Part shown: positions 18,031-27,400 of the stretch, piece by piece
Layout: each line of letters opens with the position of its first letter
Numbering within the stretch: the stretch's first letter is position 1
Assembly (NCBI GenBank): GCA_016000265.1
Contig: JAECRL010000016.1
Coordinates: forward strand, 1 to 64,000
Length of the DNA stretch: 64,000 nt
Reading direction: 5' to 3'
From: Burkholderiales bacterium
Lineage (GTDB): Bacteria; Pseudomonadota; Gammaproteobacteria; Burkholderiales; Burkholderiaceae_C
The notes under the pieces: model-generated
Databases searched by the model: none
The model's input: the letters and a program-made list of their open reading frames with translations, nothing else
What the model was told of the DNA's origin: nothing
Translations under genes and position numbers: made by a program

Positions 18031-19260
18031 TCATTTGACATCTGGCGAGATCGGCATCTGAATGCTGCCGTCCAGGAACTTGGTGGGTCCTGCTGCCGTG
18101 GGGTTGATGTCGAACTCGAAGATCTCGGTGGGCAGCCACAAGGTGGCGCAGGCATTGGGCACGTCGACCACGCCGCTGATGTGGCCCTGCACCGGCGCCG
18201 TCCCCAAGATGGAGTAGGCCTGGGCGCCGCTGTAGCCGAACTTCTTGAGGTACTCGATGGCGTTCAGGCAGGCCTGGCGGTAGGCCACATTCACGTCCAG
18301 GTAGAGCTGCTTGCCTTGCTCGTCGACCGAGATGCCTTCGAAGATCAGGTAGTCGTTGTAGACGGGCTTGATGGGGCTGGGCTTGAAGATGGGGTTCTTG
18401 ATGCCGTACTTGGCCATGCCGCCCTTGATGAGCGTGACCTTCATGTGCACCCAGCCGGCCATCTCGATGGCGCCGCAGAAGGTGATTTCGCCGTCGCCCT
18501 GGCTGAAGTGCAGGTCGCCCACGCTCAAGCCCGCGCCATCCACGTACACGGGGAAGAACACCTTGGACCCACGCGACAGGTCCTTGATGTCGCAGTTGCC
18601 GCCGTGCTCGCGCGGGGGCACGGTGCGCGCGGCGGTGGCGGCGGCCTTGTCTTTGGCTTCGCCCGTGAGGCGGCCCATGTGGGCGGTGGCGGCAAAGGGT
18701 GGGTTGGCCAGGCCGGTGTTGGTCGGGTCGGAGTCGATCAGCTCCTGCTCGCGCGTGTTCCACATCTCCAGCATCTTGTGGTCGGGCAGGCAGCCGATCA
18801 GGCCGGGGTGGATCAGGCCGGCGTAGCTCACGCCGGGCACGTGGCGGCTCTTGGTGAACATGCCGTGGATGTCCCAGATGGACTTCTGCGCCAGTGGGTA
18901 GTGTTCGGTCAGGAAGCCGCCGCCGTTCTTCTTGCTGAAGAAGCCGTTGAAGCCCCACAGGCTGTCTTGCTTGGCGCCGATGTCCAGCAGGTCCACCACC
19001 AGCAGGTCGCCCGGCTCGGCGCCCTTCACGCCCACGGGGCCCGACAGGTAGTGCACGGTGCTCAGGTCGATGTCGCGGACGTCATCGGCCGAATCGTTGT
19101 TCTTGATGAAGCCACCGGTCCAGTCGAAGGTCTCCAGGATGAACTCGTCGCCGGGGTTGACCCAGCAGGCCATCGGGATGTCCGGGTGCCAGCGGTTGTG
19201 GATGTTCTCGTTGAGGGTGGGCGATTGGGTCAGGTCAACCTTGATCAGGGTGTCAGCCAT
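18031..19260 (-). CDS. fmdA: formamidase (acetamidase/formamidase family)
   Basis: MADTLIKVDLTQSPTLNENIHNRWHPDIPMACWVNPGDEFILETFDWTGGFIKNNDSADDVRDIDLSTVHYLSGPVGVKGAEPGDLLVVDLLDIG. Confidence 0.95.
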   Translation of the reverse strand: MADTLIKVDLTQSPTLNENIHNRWHPDIPMACWVNPGDEFILETFDWTGGFIKNNDSADDVRDIDLSTVHYLSGPVGVKGAEPGDLLVVDLLDIGAKQDSLWGFNGFFSKKNGGGFLTEHYPLAQKSIWDIHGMFTKSRHVPGVSYAGLIHPGLIGCLPDHKMLEMWNTREQELIDSDPTNTGLANPPFAATAHMGRLTGEAKDKAAATAARTVPPREHGGNCDIKDLSRGSKVFFPVYVDGAGLSVGDLHFSQGDGEITFCGAIEMAGWVHMKVTLIKGGMAKYGIKNPIFKPSPIKPVYNDYLIFEGISVDEQGKQLYLDVNVAYRQACLNAIEYLKKFGYSGAQAYSILGTAPVQGHISGVVDVPNACATLWLPTEIFEFDINPTAAGPTKFLDGSIQMPISPDVK

Positions 19261-19272
19261 GGCATTGCTCCT

Positions 19273-19962
19273 TTAAACAGACAGGTAGGCTTTGATGCGC
19301 TCGGCATCGGTGTCGGCGCGGGTGGTCTCGTGCACCAGGCGGCCGCCTTCGATCACGAACAGGCGGTCGGCCACGTCCATGGCGAAGCTCAGCACCTGCT
19401 CGCTGACCACGATGGTGATTTCGCGCAGCTTGCGGATCTCGTTGAGCGCCTTGGCGATGTCTTTGATGATCGAAGGCTGGATGCCTTCGGTGGGCTCGTC
19501 GAGCAGCAGCACCTTGGGGTTGGTGACCAGGGCGCGCGCGATGGCGAGCTGCTGTTGCTGGCCGCCCGAGAGGTTGCCGCCCTTGCGGTGCTTCATCTCG
19601 AAGAGCACCGGGAACAGGCTGTAGATCTCGTCGGGGATGCGCTTGTGCTTGGCGTTCTCCAGGCCGGTCTGGATGTTCTCTTCCACCGTGAGGGTGGGGA
19701 AGATCATGCGGCCCTGGGGCACGTAGGCGATGCCTTTCTTCACGCGCTGGAAGCTCTCGTCCCGCGTGACGTTGCTGCCGGCCACGGTGATCTCGCCGGA
19801 CTTGGTGGGCAGCACCCCCATCAGGCTCTTGAACAGCGTGGTCTTGCCCATGCCATTGCGGCCCATGATGGCGATGGTCTCGTTCTTGTTGCCCTCGAAC
19901 GAGATGCCGTGCAGCGCCTCGCTCTGGCCGTAGGCGACGTGGAGGTCTTTGACTTGCAGCAT
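19273..19962 (-). CDS. urtE: urea/short-chain amide ABC transporter ATP-binding protein UrtE
   Basis: MLQVKDLHVAYGQSEALHGISFEGNKNETIAIMGRNGMGKTTLFKSLMGVLP; LSGGQQQQLAIARAL. Confidence 0.92.
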   Translation of the reverse strand: MLQVKDLHVAYGQSEALHGISFEGNKNETIAIMGRNGMGKTTLFKSLMGVLPTKSGEITVAGSNVTRDESFQRVKKGIAYVPQGRMIFPTLTVEENIQTGLENAKHKRIPDEIYSLFPVLFEMKHRKGGNLSGGQQQQLAIARALVTNPKVLLLDEPTEGIQPSIIKDIAKALNEIRKLREITIVVSEQVLSFAMDVADRLFVIEGGRLVHETTRADTDAERIKAYLSV

Positions 19963-19974
19963 GTGGGGCTCCCT

Positions 19975-20718
19975 TCAGTGGCCGAGGTAAACGTCGATGA
20001 CCTTGGGGTCGCTCTGGACCTGGTCCATGGTCCCTTCGGCCAGGATCTTTCCTTGGTGCATGACGGTCACCTTCGAGGCGATCTGCTCCACGAACGCCAT
20101 GTCGTGTTCGATCACGATCATCGAGCGGCCCTTGCAGATGCGCTTGAGCAGCTCGGCGGTGAGCTCGCGTTCCTTGGCGCTCATGCCGGCGATCGGCTCG
20201 TCCAGCATCAGCAACTCCGGCTCCTGCATCAGCAGCATGCCGATCTCCAGCCACTGCTTCTGGCCGTGGCTGAGCAGGCCGGCTTCCATCTCCAGCTTGT
20301 CTGCCAGGCCGATCTCTTCGGCCACCACCTGCACGCGTGCCTTGACCTCGTCGGTGCACTTGAAGCCCAGCGCACCGAACACCGAACGCCCCTCGGGGTA
20401 GGAGACCTCCAGGTTCTGAAAGACGCTGAGGTTCTCGTAGATGGAGGGCGTCTGGAACTTGCGGCCCACGCCCGAGCGCACGATGGCGTGCTCGGACTTC
20501 CTGGTCAGCTCCTGGTCCTTGAACTGGATGCTGCCTTGCGAGGCCTTGGTCTTGCCGCAGATGAGGTCGAGCAGGGTGGTCTTGCCGGCGCCATTGGGGC
20601 CGATGATCACGCGCAGCTCGTTCTTGTCGACGTAGAGGTTGAGGTTGTCGATGGCCTTGAAGCCGTCGAAGGACACGGTCAGGCCTTCGATGTAGAGGAC
20701 GAACTCTTTGTTTGCCAT
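19975..20718 (-). CDS. urtD: urea/short-chain amide ABC transporter ATP-binding protein UrtD
   Basis: VIIGPNGAGKTTLLDLICGKTKASQGSIQF; LSHGQKQWLEIGMLLMQEPELLMLDEPIAGM. Confidence 0.92.
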   Translation of the reverse strand: MANKEFVLYIEGLTVSFDGFKAIDNLNLYVDKNELRVIIGPNGAGKTTLLDLICGKTKASQGSIQFKDQELTRKSEHAIVRSGVGRKFQTPSIYENLSVFQNLEVSYPEGRSVFGALGFKCTDEVKARVQVVAEEIGLADKLEMEAGLLSHGQKQWLEIGMLLMQEPELLMLDEPIAGMSAKERELTAELLKRICKGRSMIVIEHDMAFVEQIASKVTVMHQGKILAEGTMDQVQSDPKVIDVYLGH

Positions 20719-20730
20719 GGTGTGCTCCTG

Positions 20731-21942
20731 TCAGGCCTGCTGGCCGCTGATGCCCGGGGGCAGGGACCCGCCGTCCTGGTCGCCGTCGCCCTTCTTGGGC
20801 GGCAGCACCGCGGGGTAGATGGCGTGGGCGGCTCGGATGCGCTCGGCCTGCAGCTTGCGATCGGCCTGGCGCTGTGCCCACCAGGGCTTGATCTTTTGCT
20901 CCCACAGGCCGGCCAGGCCGTCGGGGAAGACCATGGTCACGCCGATGAACAGCGCGGCCATCAGGAACAGCCACAGGTCAGGCGCCGACTCGGAGAAGTA
21001 GGTCTTGCCGAAGTTGACGATGAGCGCGCCGTAGATGGCGCCCACCAGGCTCATGCGGCCACCCACCGCGGCGAAGATCACCATCTCGATGGAGGGCACG
21101 ATGCCGACGAAGGAGGGCGACATGAAGCCCACCTGCAGCGTGAACATGGCGCCGCCGATGGCCGACAGGCCGGCCGCCAGGCAGAAGGCGAAGACCTTGA
21201 ACATGGCGACGTCGTAGCCCGAGAAGCGCACGCGGTCTTCTTTGTCGCGCATGGCCAGCAGCAGGGTGCCGAGTTTGCTGGACTGCACCCAGCGGCACAG
21301 CAGCACCGAAGCCAGCAGCAGCACGGCACACGCGTAGTACAGGATCAGCTTGGCCTCGTCGGTGCGGATGTCCCAGCCCAGCATCGTCTTGAGGTCGGTG
21401 ATGCCGTTGACGCCGCCGGTGTAGCCCTGCTGGCCGATGATCAGCACCGTCAGCACCAGGGCCACGGCCTGCGTGATGATGGCGAAGTACACGCCCCCCA
21501 CGCGCCGCTTGAACATGGCGAAGCTGATGATGAAGGCCAGCAGCATGGGCACGAGCACCACGGCCGCCAGGGCAAAGCCCAGGCTGTCGAAGGGCTGCCA
21601 CCACCAGGGCAGCTCGGTGAGCTGGTTCCAGTCCATGAAGTCGGGGATGCCCGGCGTGGACTGGATCTTGGTGCTCTCGGGGTCGGAGGCCTCCAGCTTG
21701 AGGAACATGGCCATCATGTAGCCGCCCAGGCCGAAGAAGCAGCCTTGGCCCAGGCTGAGGATGCCGGCGTGGCCCCACAGCATGACCAGGCCGATGGCCA
21801 CGAAGGCGTAGGTCAGGTACTTGCCCACCAGGTTGAGGCGGAAGGGCTCCAGGGCCAGCGGGAAGGCCACCAGCAACACCAGGGCCAGCAGCAGGAAGCT
21901 GCCGAGCTTTTGTTTGGCCAGCCAGTCTTGCATTGCGTTCAT
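20731..21942 (-). CDS. urtC: urea/short-chain amide ABC transporter permease UrtC
   Basis: LWGHAGILSLGQGCFFGLGGYMMAMFLKLE; multi-TM LivM-like permease in urt order. Confidence 0.92.
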   Translation of the reverse strand: MNAMQDWLAKQKLGSFLLLALVLLVAFPLALEPFRLNLVGKYLTYAFVAIGLVMLWGHAGILSLGQGCFFGLGGYMMAMFLKLEASDPESTKIQSTPGIPDFMDWNQLTELPWWWQPFDSLGFALAAVVLVPMLLAFIISFAMFKRRVGGVYFAIITQAVALVLTVLIIGQQGYTGGVNGITDLKTMLGWDIRTDEAKLILYYACAVLLLASVLLCRWVQSSKLGTLLLAMRDKEDRVRFSGYDVAMFKVFAFCLAAGLSAIGGAMFTLQVGFMSPSFVGIVPSIEMVIFAAVGGRMSLVGAIYGALIVNFGKTYFSESAPDLWLFLMAALFIGVTMVFPDGLAGLWEQKIKPWWAQRQADRKLQAERIRAAHAIYPAVLPPKKGDGDQDGGSLPPGISGQQA

Positions 21943-21973
21943 GTGAGTGCTCCTTTGGATCTCGTTTTCAACT

Positions 21974-22903
21974 TCAACGGCGGACCTTGGAGGCGAACAG
22001 GCCTTGCGGGCGCAGCATCAGGATGGTGATGACCGTCATCAGCGTGAGCACCTTGGCGTTGGAGCCGCTCATGAAGAACTCGGAGATCGACTGCGTCTGC
22101 GCGATGCCGAAGGCCGATGCCACGGTGCCCAGCAGGCTGCCCGCGCCACCGAAGGTGACCACCAGGAAGCTGTCGACGATGTAGAGCGAGCCGCTGGTCG
22201 GGCCGGTGGAGCCGATGGTGGTGAAGGCCGCACCCGCCACGCCGGCGATGCCGCAGCCGATGGCAAAGGTCAGCCGGTCGGTCTGTTTGGTGTTGATGCC
22301 GATGGCGTTGGCCATCACGCGGTTGCTGACCGTGGCGCGCACCCGCAGGCCCCAGCGGGCCTTGTACAAAGCCAGCAGCAACAGGGCGGTGACCAGCGCG
22401 GTCAGGCCCATGACGAACAGGCCGTTGATGGGGATGTCCAGCCCTTCGGCCGGGGCCCATGAGCCCATCAGCCACTCAGGCAGCGTGGGGCTGACTTCCT
22501 TGGGGCCGAAGGTCGAGCGAAAGACCTGCTGCAGGCCCAGGCTCAGGCCCCAGGTGGCCAGCAGCGTGTCCAGCGGCCGCTTGTAGAGGTGGCGGATCAG
22601 CGCCCACTCCGTCACCCAGCCGGCGGCGAAGGCGAACAGGAAGGCCGCGACGATGGCAACGGGGAAGTAGCTTTGCACCAGGCCGGGCGCGAAGCTTTCG
22701 GCCAGCGTCGAGCCCAGGTACACCGTGTAGGCGCCGATGGTCATGAACTCACCGTGGGCCATGTTGATGACCCCCATCTGGCCGAAGATCACCGCCAGGC
22801 CCAGGCCCATGAGCAGCAGCACGGAAAACAGGCTCAGCCCGGCGAAGCCTTGCATGAGCCCGATGTTGAGCATGTCGTTGAGTGTCATGTCCATGTTGTT
22901 CAC
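21974..22903 (-). CDS. urtB: urea/short-chain amide ABC transporter permease UrtB
   Basis: LGLAVIFGQMGVINMAHGEFMTIGAYTVY; LivH-like permease. Confidence 0.92.
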   Translation of the reverse strand: MNNMDMTLNDMLNIGLMQGFAGLSLFSVLLLMGLGLAVIFGQMGVINMAHGEFMTIGAYTVYLGSTLAESFAPGLVQSYFPVAIVAAFLFAFAAGWVTEWALIRHLYKRPLDTLLATWGLSLGLQQVFRSTFGPKEVSPTLPEWLMGSWAPAEGLDIPINGLFVMGLTALVTALLLLALYKARWGLRVRATVSNRVMANAIGINTKQTDRLTFAIGCGIAGVAGAAFTTIGSTGPTSGSLYIVDSFLVVTFGGAGSLLGTVASAFGIAQTQSISEFFMSGSNAKVLTLMTVITILMLRPQGLFASKVRR

Positions 22904-22959
22904 CTTTTCGCCGCAGGAAGCAGGCGGGGCTTCAACGCCCCGCCCGTGCGCTCACGCTG

Positions 22960-24240
22960 TCACTGGTATCCCTTGGGGAAGGGGTTGGGCTCGATCAGCT
23001 CGGGCGACTCGGCCACGACCTTGAAGGTGCCGTCGGGCAGGCCCTGGGCGATGCGCGATTTGCTCCACAGGTGGTGGTTCTGGTGGACCTTCACGTAGCC
23101 TTCGGGCGCGCTCTTGAGCTCGATGCCGGGCGAGGCGGCCACCACCTTGTCGACGTCGAAGCTGCCGGCCTTCTCGACCGCGGCCTTCCACAGCCAGGGG
23201 CCGAGGTAAGCGGCCTGGGTCACGTCGCCGATCACGGCCTTGGGGCCGTAGGCCTTCTTGAAGGCCTCGACGAACTTCTTGTTGTTGTCGTTGGTCAGCG
23301 ACTGGAAGTACTTCATCGAGCTGTAGAAGCCGGCGAAGTTCTCGCCACCCACGCCCAGCATTTCGTCTTCCGTCACCGACAGGGTCAGCAGGAACTGCTT
23401 GGCGCCGGTGATGCCCGCGGCCTTGAGCTGCTTGTAGAAGGCCACGTTCGAGCCCCCCACCACGGCGGCGAAGATGCAGTCGGGCTTGGCCACCTTGATC
23501 TTGTTGATCAGGGAGTTGAAGTTGGTGTGGCCCAGCGGGTAGTACTCTTCACCGACGACCTTGCCCAGCTTGCCCACCGACTCGATGTGCTTGCGCGCGA
23601 TCTTCATGGAGGTGCGCGGCCAGATGTAGTCGGAGCCGATCAGGAAGTAGGTCTTGGCCTTCTTCTCTTTCGCACCCCAGTCCAGGCCGTAGATGATCTG
23701 CTGCGTGGCTTCCTGGCCGGTGTAGATCACGTTCTTGGACTGCTCCAGGCCTTCGTAGAAGGTCGGGTAGTACAGCAGGCCGTTTTCCTTCTCGAAGATG
23801 GGCAGCACGGCCTTGCGCGAGGCCGAGGTCCAGCAGCCGAAGACGCAGGCAACCTTGTCGTTGACCAGCAGCTTCTTGGACTTCTCGGCGAACGTCGGCC
23901 AGTCGGAGGCGCCGTCTTCCTTGATCACCTTGATCTTGCGGCCCAGGATGCCGCCCATGGCGTTGATCTGGTCGATGGCGAGCTGCTCGGCCTGGATGGA
24001 GCCGGTCTCGGAAATGGCCATGGTGCCGGTGGCCGAGTGCAGCTGGCCGACGATGACCTCGGTGTCGGTCACGGCCAGCTTGGTGGTGTTGACCTTGGCG
24101 GTCGGGAAGGACTGGGCGTTGGCCGAGGTGGCCATCATCCCCAGGCCACCCGCGCCCGCCATGCCGGCCAGGGGCAGGGCGCCGATGCCTTGCAGCAGGC
24201 GGCGGCGGTTCTGGGACAGGTCGTCTTCGTGGTTCGACAT
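22960..24240 (-). CDS. urtA: urea/short-chain amide ABC transporter substrate-binding protein (Tat-type signal)
   Basis: NRRRLLQGIGALPLAGMAGAGGLGMMATSANA; VIVGQLHSATGTMAISETGSIQAEQLAIDQINAMGGILGRKI. Confidence 0.92.
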   Translation of the reverse strand: MSNHEDDLSQNRRRLLQGIGALPLAGMAGAGGLGMMATSANAQSFPTAKVNTTKLAVTDTEVIVGQLHSATGTMAISETGSIQAEQLAIDQINAMGGILGRKIKVIKEDGASDWPTFAEKSKKLLVNDKVACVFGCWTSASRKAVLPIFEKENGLLYYPTFYEGLEQSKNVIYTGQEATQQIIYGLDWGAKEKKAKTYFLIGSDYIWPRTSMKIARKHIESVGKLGKVVGEEYYPLGHTNFNSLINKIKVAKPDCIFAAVVGGSNVAFYKQLKAAGITGAKQFLLTLSVTEDEMLGVGGENFAGFYSSMKYFQSLTNDNNKKFVEAFKKAYGPKAVIGDVTQAAYLGPWLWKAAVEKAGSFDVDKVVAASPGIELKSAPEGYVKVHQNHHLWSKSRIAQGLPDGTFKVVAESPELIEPNPFPKGYQ

Positions 24241-24371
24241 GGAAAGGCTCCTTGCACAAAAATGGGTTGCCAACACAGGGTCTGTGCCGCGTCTCGGTGC
24301 ATGCCGGGTGGGGCTGCCGGCCGTGACGCGGCCTTGGACGCAACCTTAGGCAGGAGCGGGTTTTCCATGAA

Positions 24372-24387
24372 TACGTCAATTAACGTA
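24372..24387. promoter_or_regulatory. near-palindrome TACGTCAATTAACGTA between urtA and the permease-kinase gene
   Basis: TACGT-c-AATT-a-ACGTA dyad in the divergent intergenic region. Confidence 0.5.
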
Positions 24388-24443
24388 GTCGCGGGGCCCA
24401 CACAGGGGGTGGACTGCTTCTTGCACACCCCAGGTGCTGGTGT

Positions 24444-27400
24444 GTGTCTCGGAGCCCGTTTGTGTCCGTTGCCCGGCAGAAGATCTTTCGCATCCGCCGC
24501 GAGTACAACTCCTGGGTCGCCAACGAGACCCTGGAGGACTACGCCCTGCGCTACACCCCGCGCACCTTCCGCAAATGGAGCGAGATGCGCGTGGCCAACA
24601 CGGCGTTCGGGGCCGTGTCCTTCCTGGCCCTGGAGGCCATCGGCGGGGCCATCGCGCTCAACCACGGTTTCAGCAACGCGCTGTGGGCCATCCTGGTGGT
24701 GGGCCTCATCACCTTCCTGACGGGCCTGCCCATCAGCTACTACGCCGCGAAGTACGGCGTCGACATGGACCTGCTCACCCGCGGCGCGGGCTTCGGCTAC
24801 CTGGGCTCCACGCTGACCTCGCTCATCTACGCGAGCTTCACTTTCATCTTCTTCGCGTTGGAGGCGGCCATCATGGGCCTGGCGCTGGAGATGCTGTTCG
24901 GCTGGTCGCTGCCGGTGTGTTACGTCGTCTCGTCGCTGGTCATCATCCCGCTGGTCACGCACGGCATCACGCTGATCTCGCGCCTGCAGATGTGGACGCA
25001 GCCGCTGTGGCTGGGCCTGTGGGTGCTGCCCTTCATCGCCGTGGCCTGGAACAAACCGGAGGCCTACGTCGAGTTCACGCAGCTGGCCGGGCGCGCCACG
25101 GGCGACAGCGACTTCTCCTGGCTGGCCTTCGGCATGGCGGCCACGGTGGCGTTTTCGCTGATCGTGCAGGTGGGCGAGCAGGTGGACTTCCTGCGTTTTT
25201 TGCCCGAGAAGACCAGAGAAAACCGCGTGCGCTGGTGGACCGCGGTGCTGGTGGCCGGCCCGGGCTGGGTGGTGCCCGGCATGCTCAAGATGCTGGCCGG
25301 GGCCTTCCTGGCCTACCTGGCGCTGCAGCGCGAGGTCCCGGTGGACAAGGCCATCGAGCCCACGCAGATGTACCTCGCCGGCTTCAGCGAGGTCTTCGGC
25401 TCGCCGGCCGTGGCACTGGGGGTGACGGTGCTCTTCGTCATCGTCTCGCAGGTCAAGATCAACGTGACCAACGCGTACGCCGGGTCGCTGGCGTGGTCGA
25501 ACTTCTTTGCCAGGCTCACGCACAGCCACCCGGGGCGCGTGGTGTGGCTGGTCTTCAACGTGCTGATCGCGGTGCTGCTGATGACGCTGGGCGTCTTCGG
25601 CGCGCTGGAGCACGTGCTGGGGCTCTACAGCAACGTGGCCATCGCGTGGGTGGGCGCGCTGGTGGCCGACCTGGTCATCAACAAACCGCTGGGCTGGTCG
25701 CCCAAGGGCATCGAGTTCAAGCGCGCCTACCTGCACGACCTCAACCCCGTGGGCCTGGGGGCGACCCTGCTGGGCGCCGGCGTGGCGCTGCCGACCCACG
25801 CCGGCCTGTTCGGCCCCACCTTGATGCCGTGGGCGCCGTTCATCGCCTTGACGCTGGCCCTGATCGCCGCGCCCTTGCTGGCCTGGTGGACAAAAGGGCG
25901 CTACTACCTGGCGCGCCAGCCGCACACGCACTGGCTGCCGGGGCAGCAGGTGCAATGCAGCGTTTGCGACAACTTCTTCGAGGCCGAGGACATGGCCACC
26001 TGCCCGGCCTACGACGCGCCCATCTGCTCGCTGTGCTGCACGCTGGAGTCGCGCTGCCACGACCGGTGCAAAAGCCGCTCCAGCGCGGCCGAGCAGGTCT
26101 CCGACGTGCTCACCTCCTTGCTGCCTGCGAGGCTGTCGCGGCGCATGAATTTCCGCGTGGGCCACTACCTCGTGGTCTTCCTGTCGCTGGCGGCGCTGCT
26201 GGCCTTCGTGCTGGGCGTGGTCTATTACCAGGAGGGCGTGGTCAGCCCTTTGCTGGCCTCACCAGGGACGCTGTCAGGGGCGAACGCGGGCTTGCTGCAA
26301 GGGCCCTTCGTCAAGGTCTACGCGCTGTTGCTGCTGGCCGCGGCCGTGTGCGCCTGGTGGGTGGTGCTGGCCTCGGAGAGCCGCCGCATGGCGCAAGACG
26401 ACTCCAACCGCCAGAACCAGCTGCTGCAGCAGGAGATCGACGCGCACCGCCGCACCGACGTGGCCTTGCAGCAGGCCAAGGAGCTGGCCGAAGCCGCCAA
26501 CCAGGCCAAGACCCGTTACGTGGCGGGCATGACGCACGAGCTGCGCACCCCGCTCAACAGCATCATGGGCTACGTGCAGATCCTGCTCAAGGACGAGCCC
26601 CCGGCCGGCTCCAAGCGCGGCCCGCTGAGCACCATCCAGCGCAGCGGCGAGCACCTCATCGGCCTGATCGACGGCCTGCTGGACCTGGCCCGCATCGAGG
26701 CCGGTCGACTGCGGCTGGACCCCGCGCCCATGCCCCTGCTGGACTTCCTCAACGACGTGGTCGACATGGTCCAGCCGCAGGCCGAGGCCAAGGGCCTGGT
26801 TTTCCGGCTGGAGACGCGTGGGCGCGTGCCCGCCTGGGTGCACGCCGACGCCCGTCGCCTGCGCCAGATCCTCATCAACCTGACCAGCAACGCCGTGCGC
26901 TTCACCGAAAGGGGCCAGATCACGCTGCGACTGGACGCCCGCCGCGAGGTGCTGCGCTTCGAGGTGCTGGACACCGGCATCGGCATCGCGCCGCAGGACC
27001 TGGAGCGCATCTTCCTGCCCTTCGAGCGCGGCAGCGCGGGGCGACGCAGCAGCGAGCCCGGCACCGGACTGGGCCTGACCATCACCCACCTGCTGACCGA
27101 GCTGATGGGCGGTGAGCTCAGCGTGCAAAGCACCCTGGGGCAGGGCAGCACCTTCACCGTGCGCCTGTACCTGCGCGAGATCAGCCCGCCAGCGGCGCCC
27201 CCGCGCCTGGCCACCCAGCACTTCCGGCCCGTGACCGGCTACAGCGGGCCACGCCGCACGCTGCTGGTGGTGGACGACCAGCCCATCCAGCGCCAGATGC
27301 TGGCCGGCATGCTGCTCCCCCTGGGCTTCGCGGTGCGCGAGGCCGCCAGCGGCCACGAGGGGCTGGAGAGCGTGCGCGAGGCCGCCCCCGACGCCGTCTT

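Noticed and set aside
17785-22029. 1414-aa plus-strand ORF
   Set aside because: Antisense to fmdA-urtEDC, which have strong motif support. Low-complexity His/Gln/Val/Gly-rich translation typical of high-GC antisense frames.
24434-27115. 893-aa plus-strand ORF in another frame over the permease-kinase gene
   Set aside because: Out-of-frame GC shadow; only the 1160-aa frame carries TM, kinase and receiver motifs.
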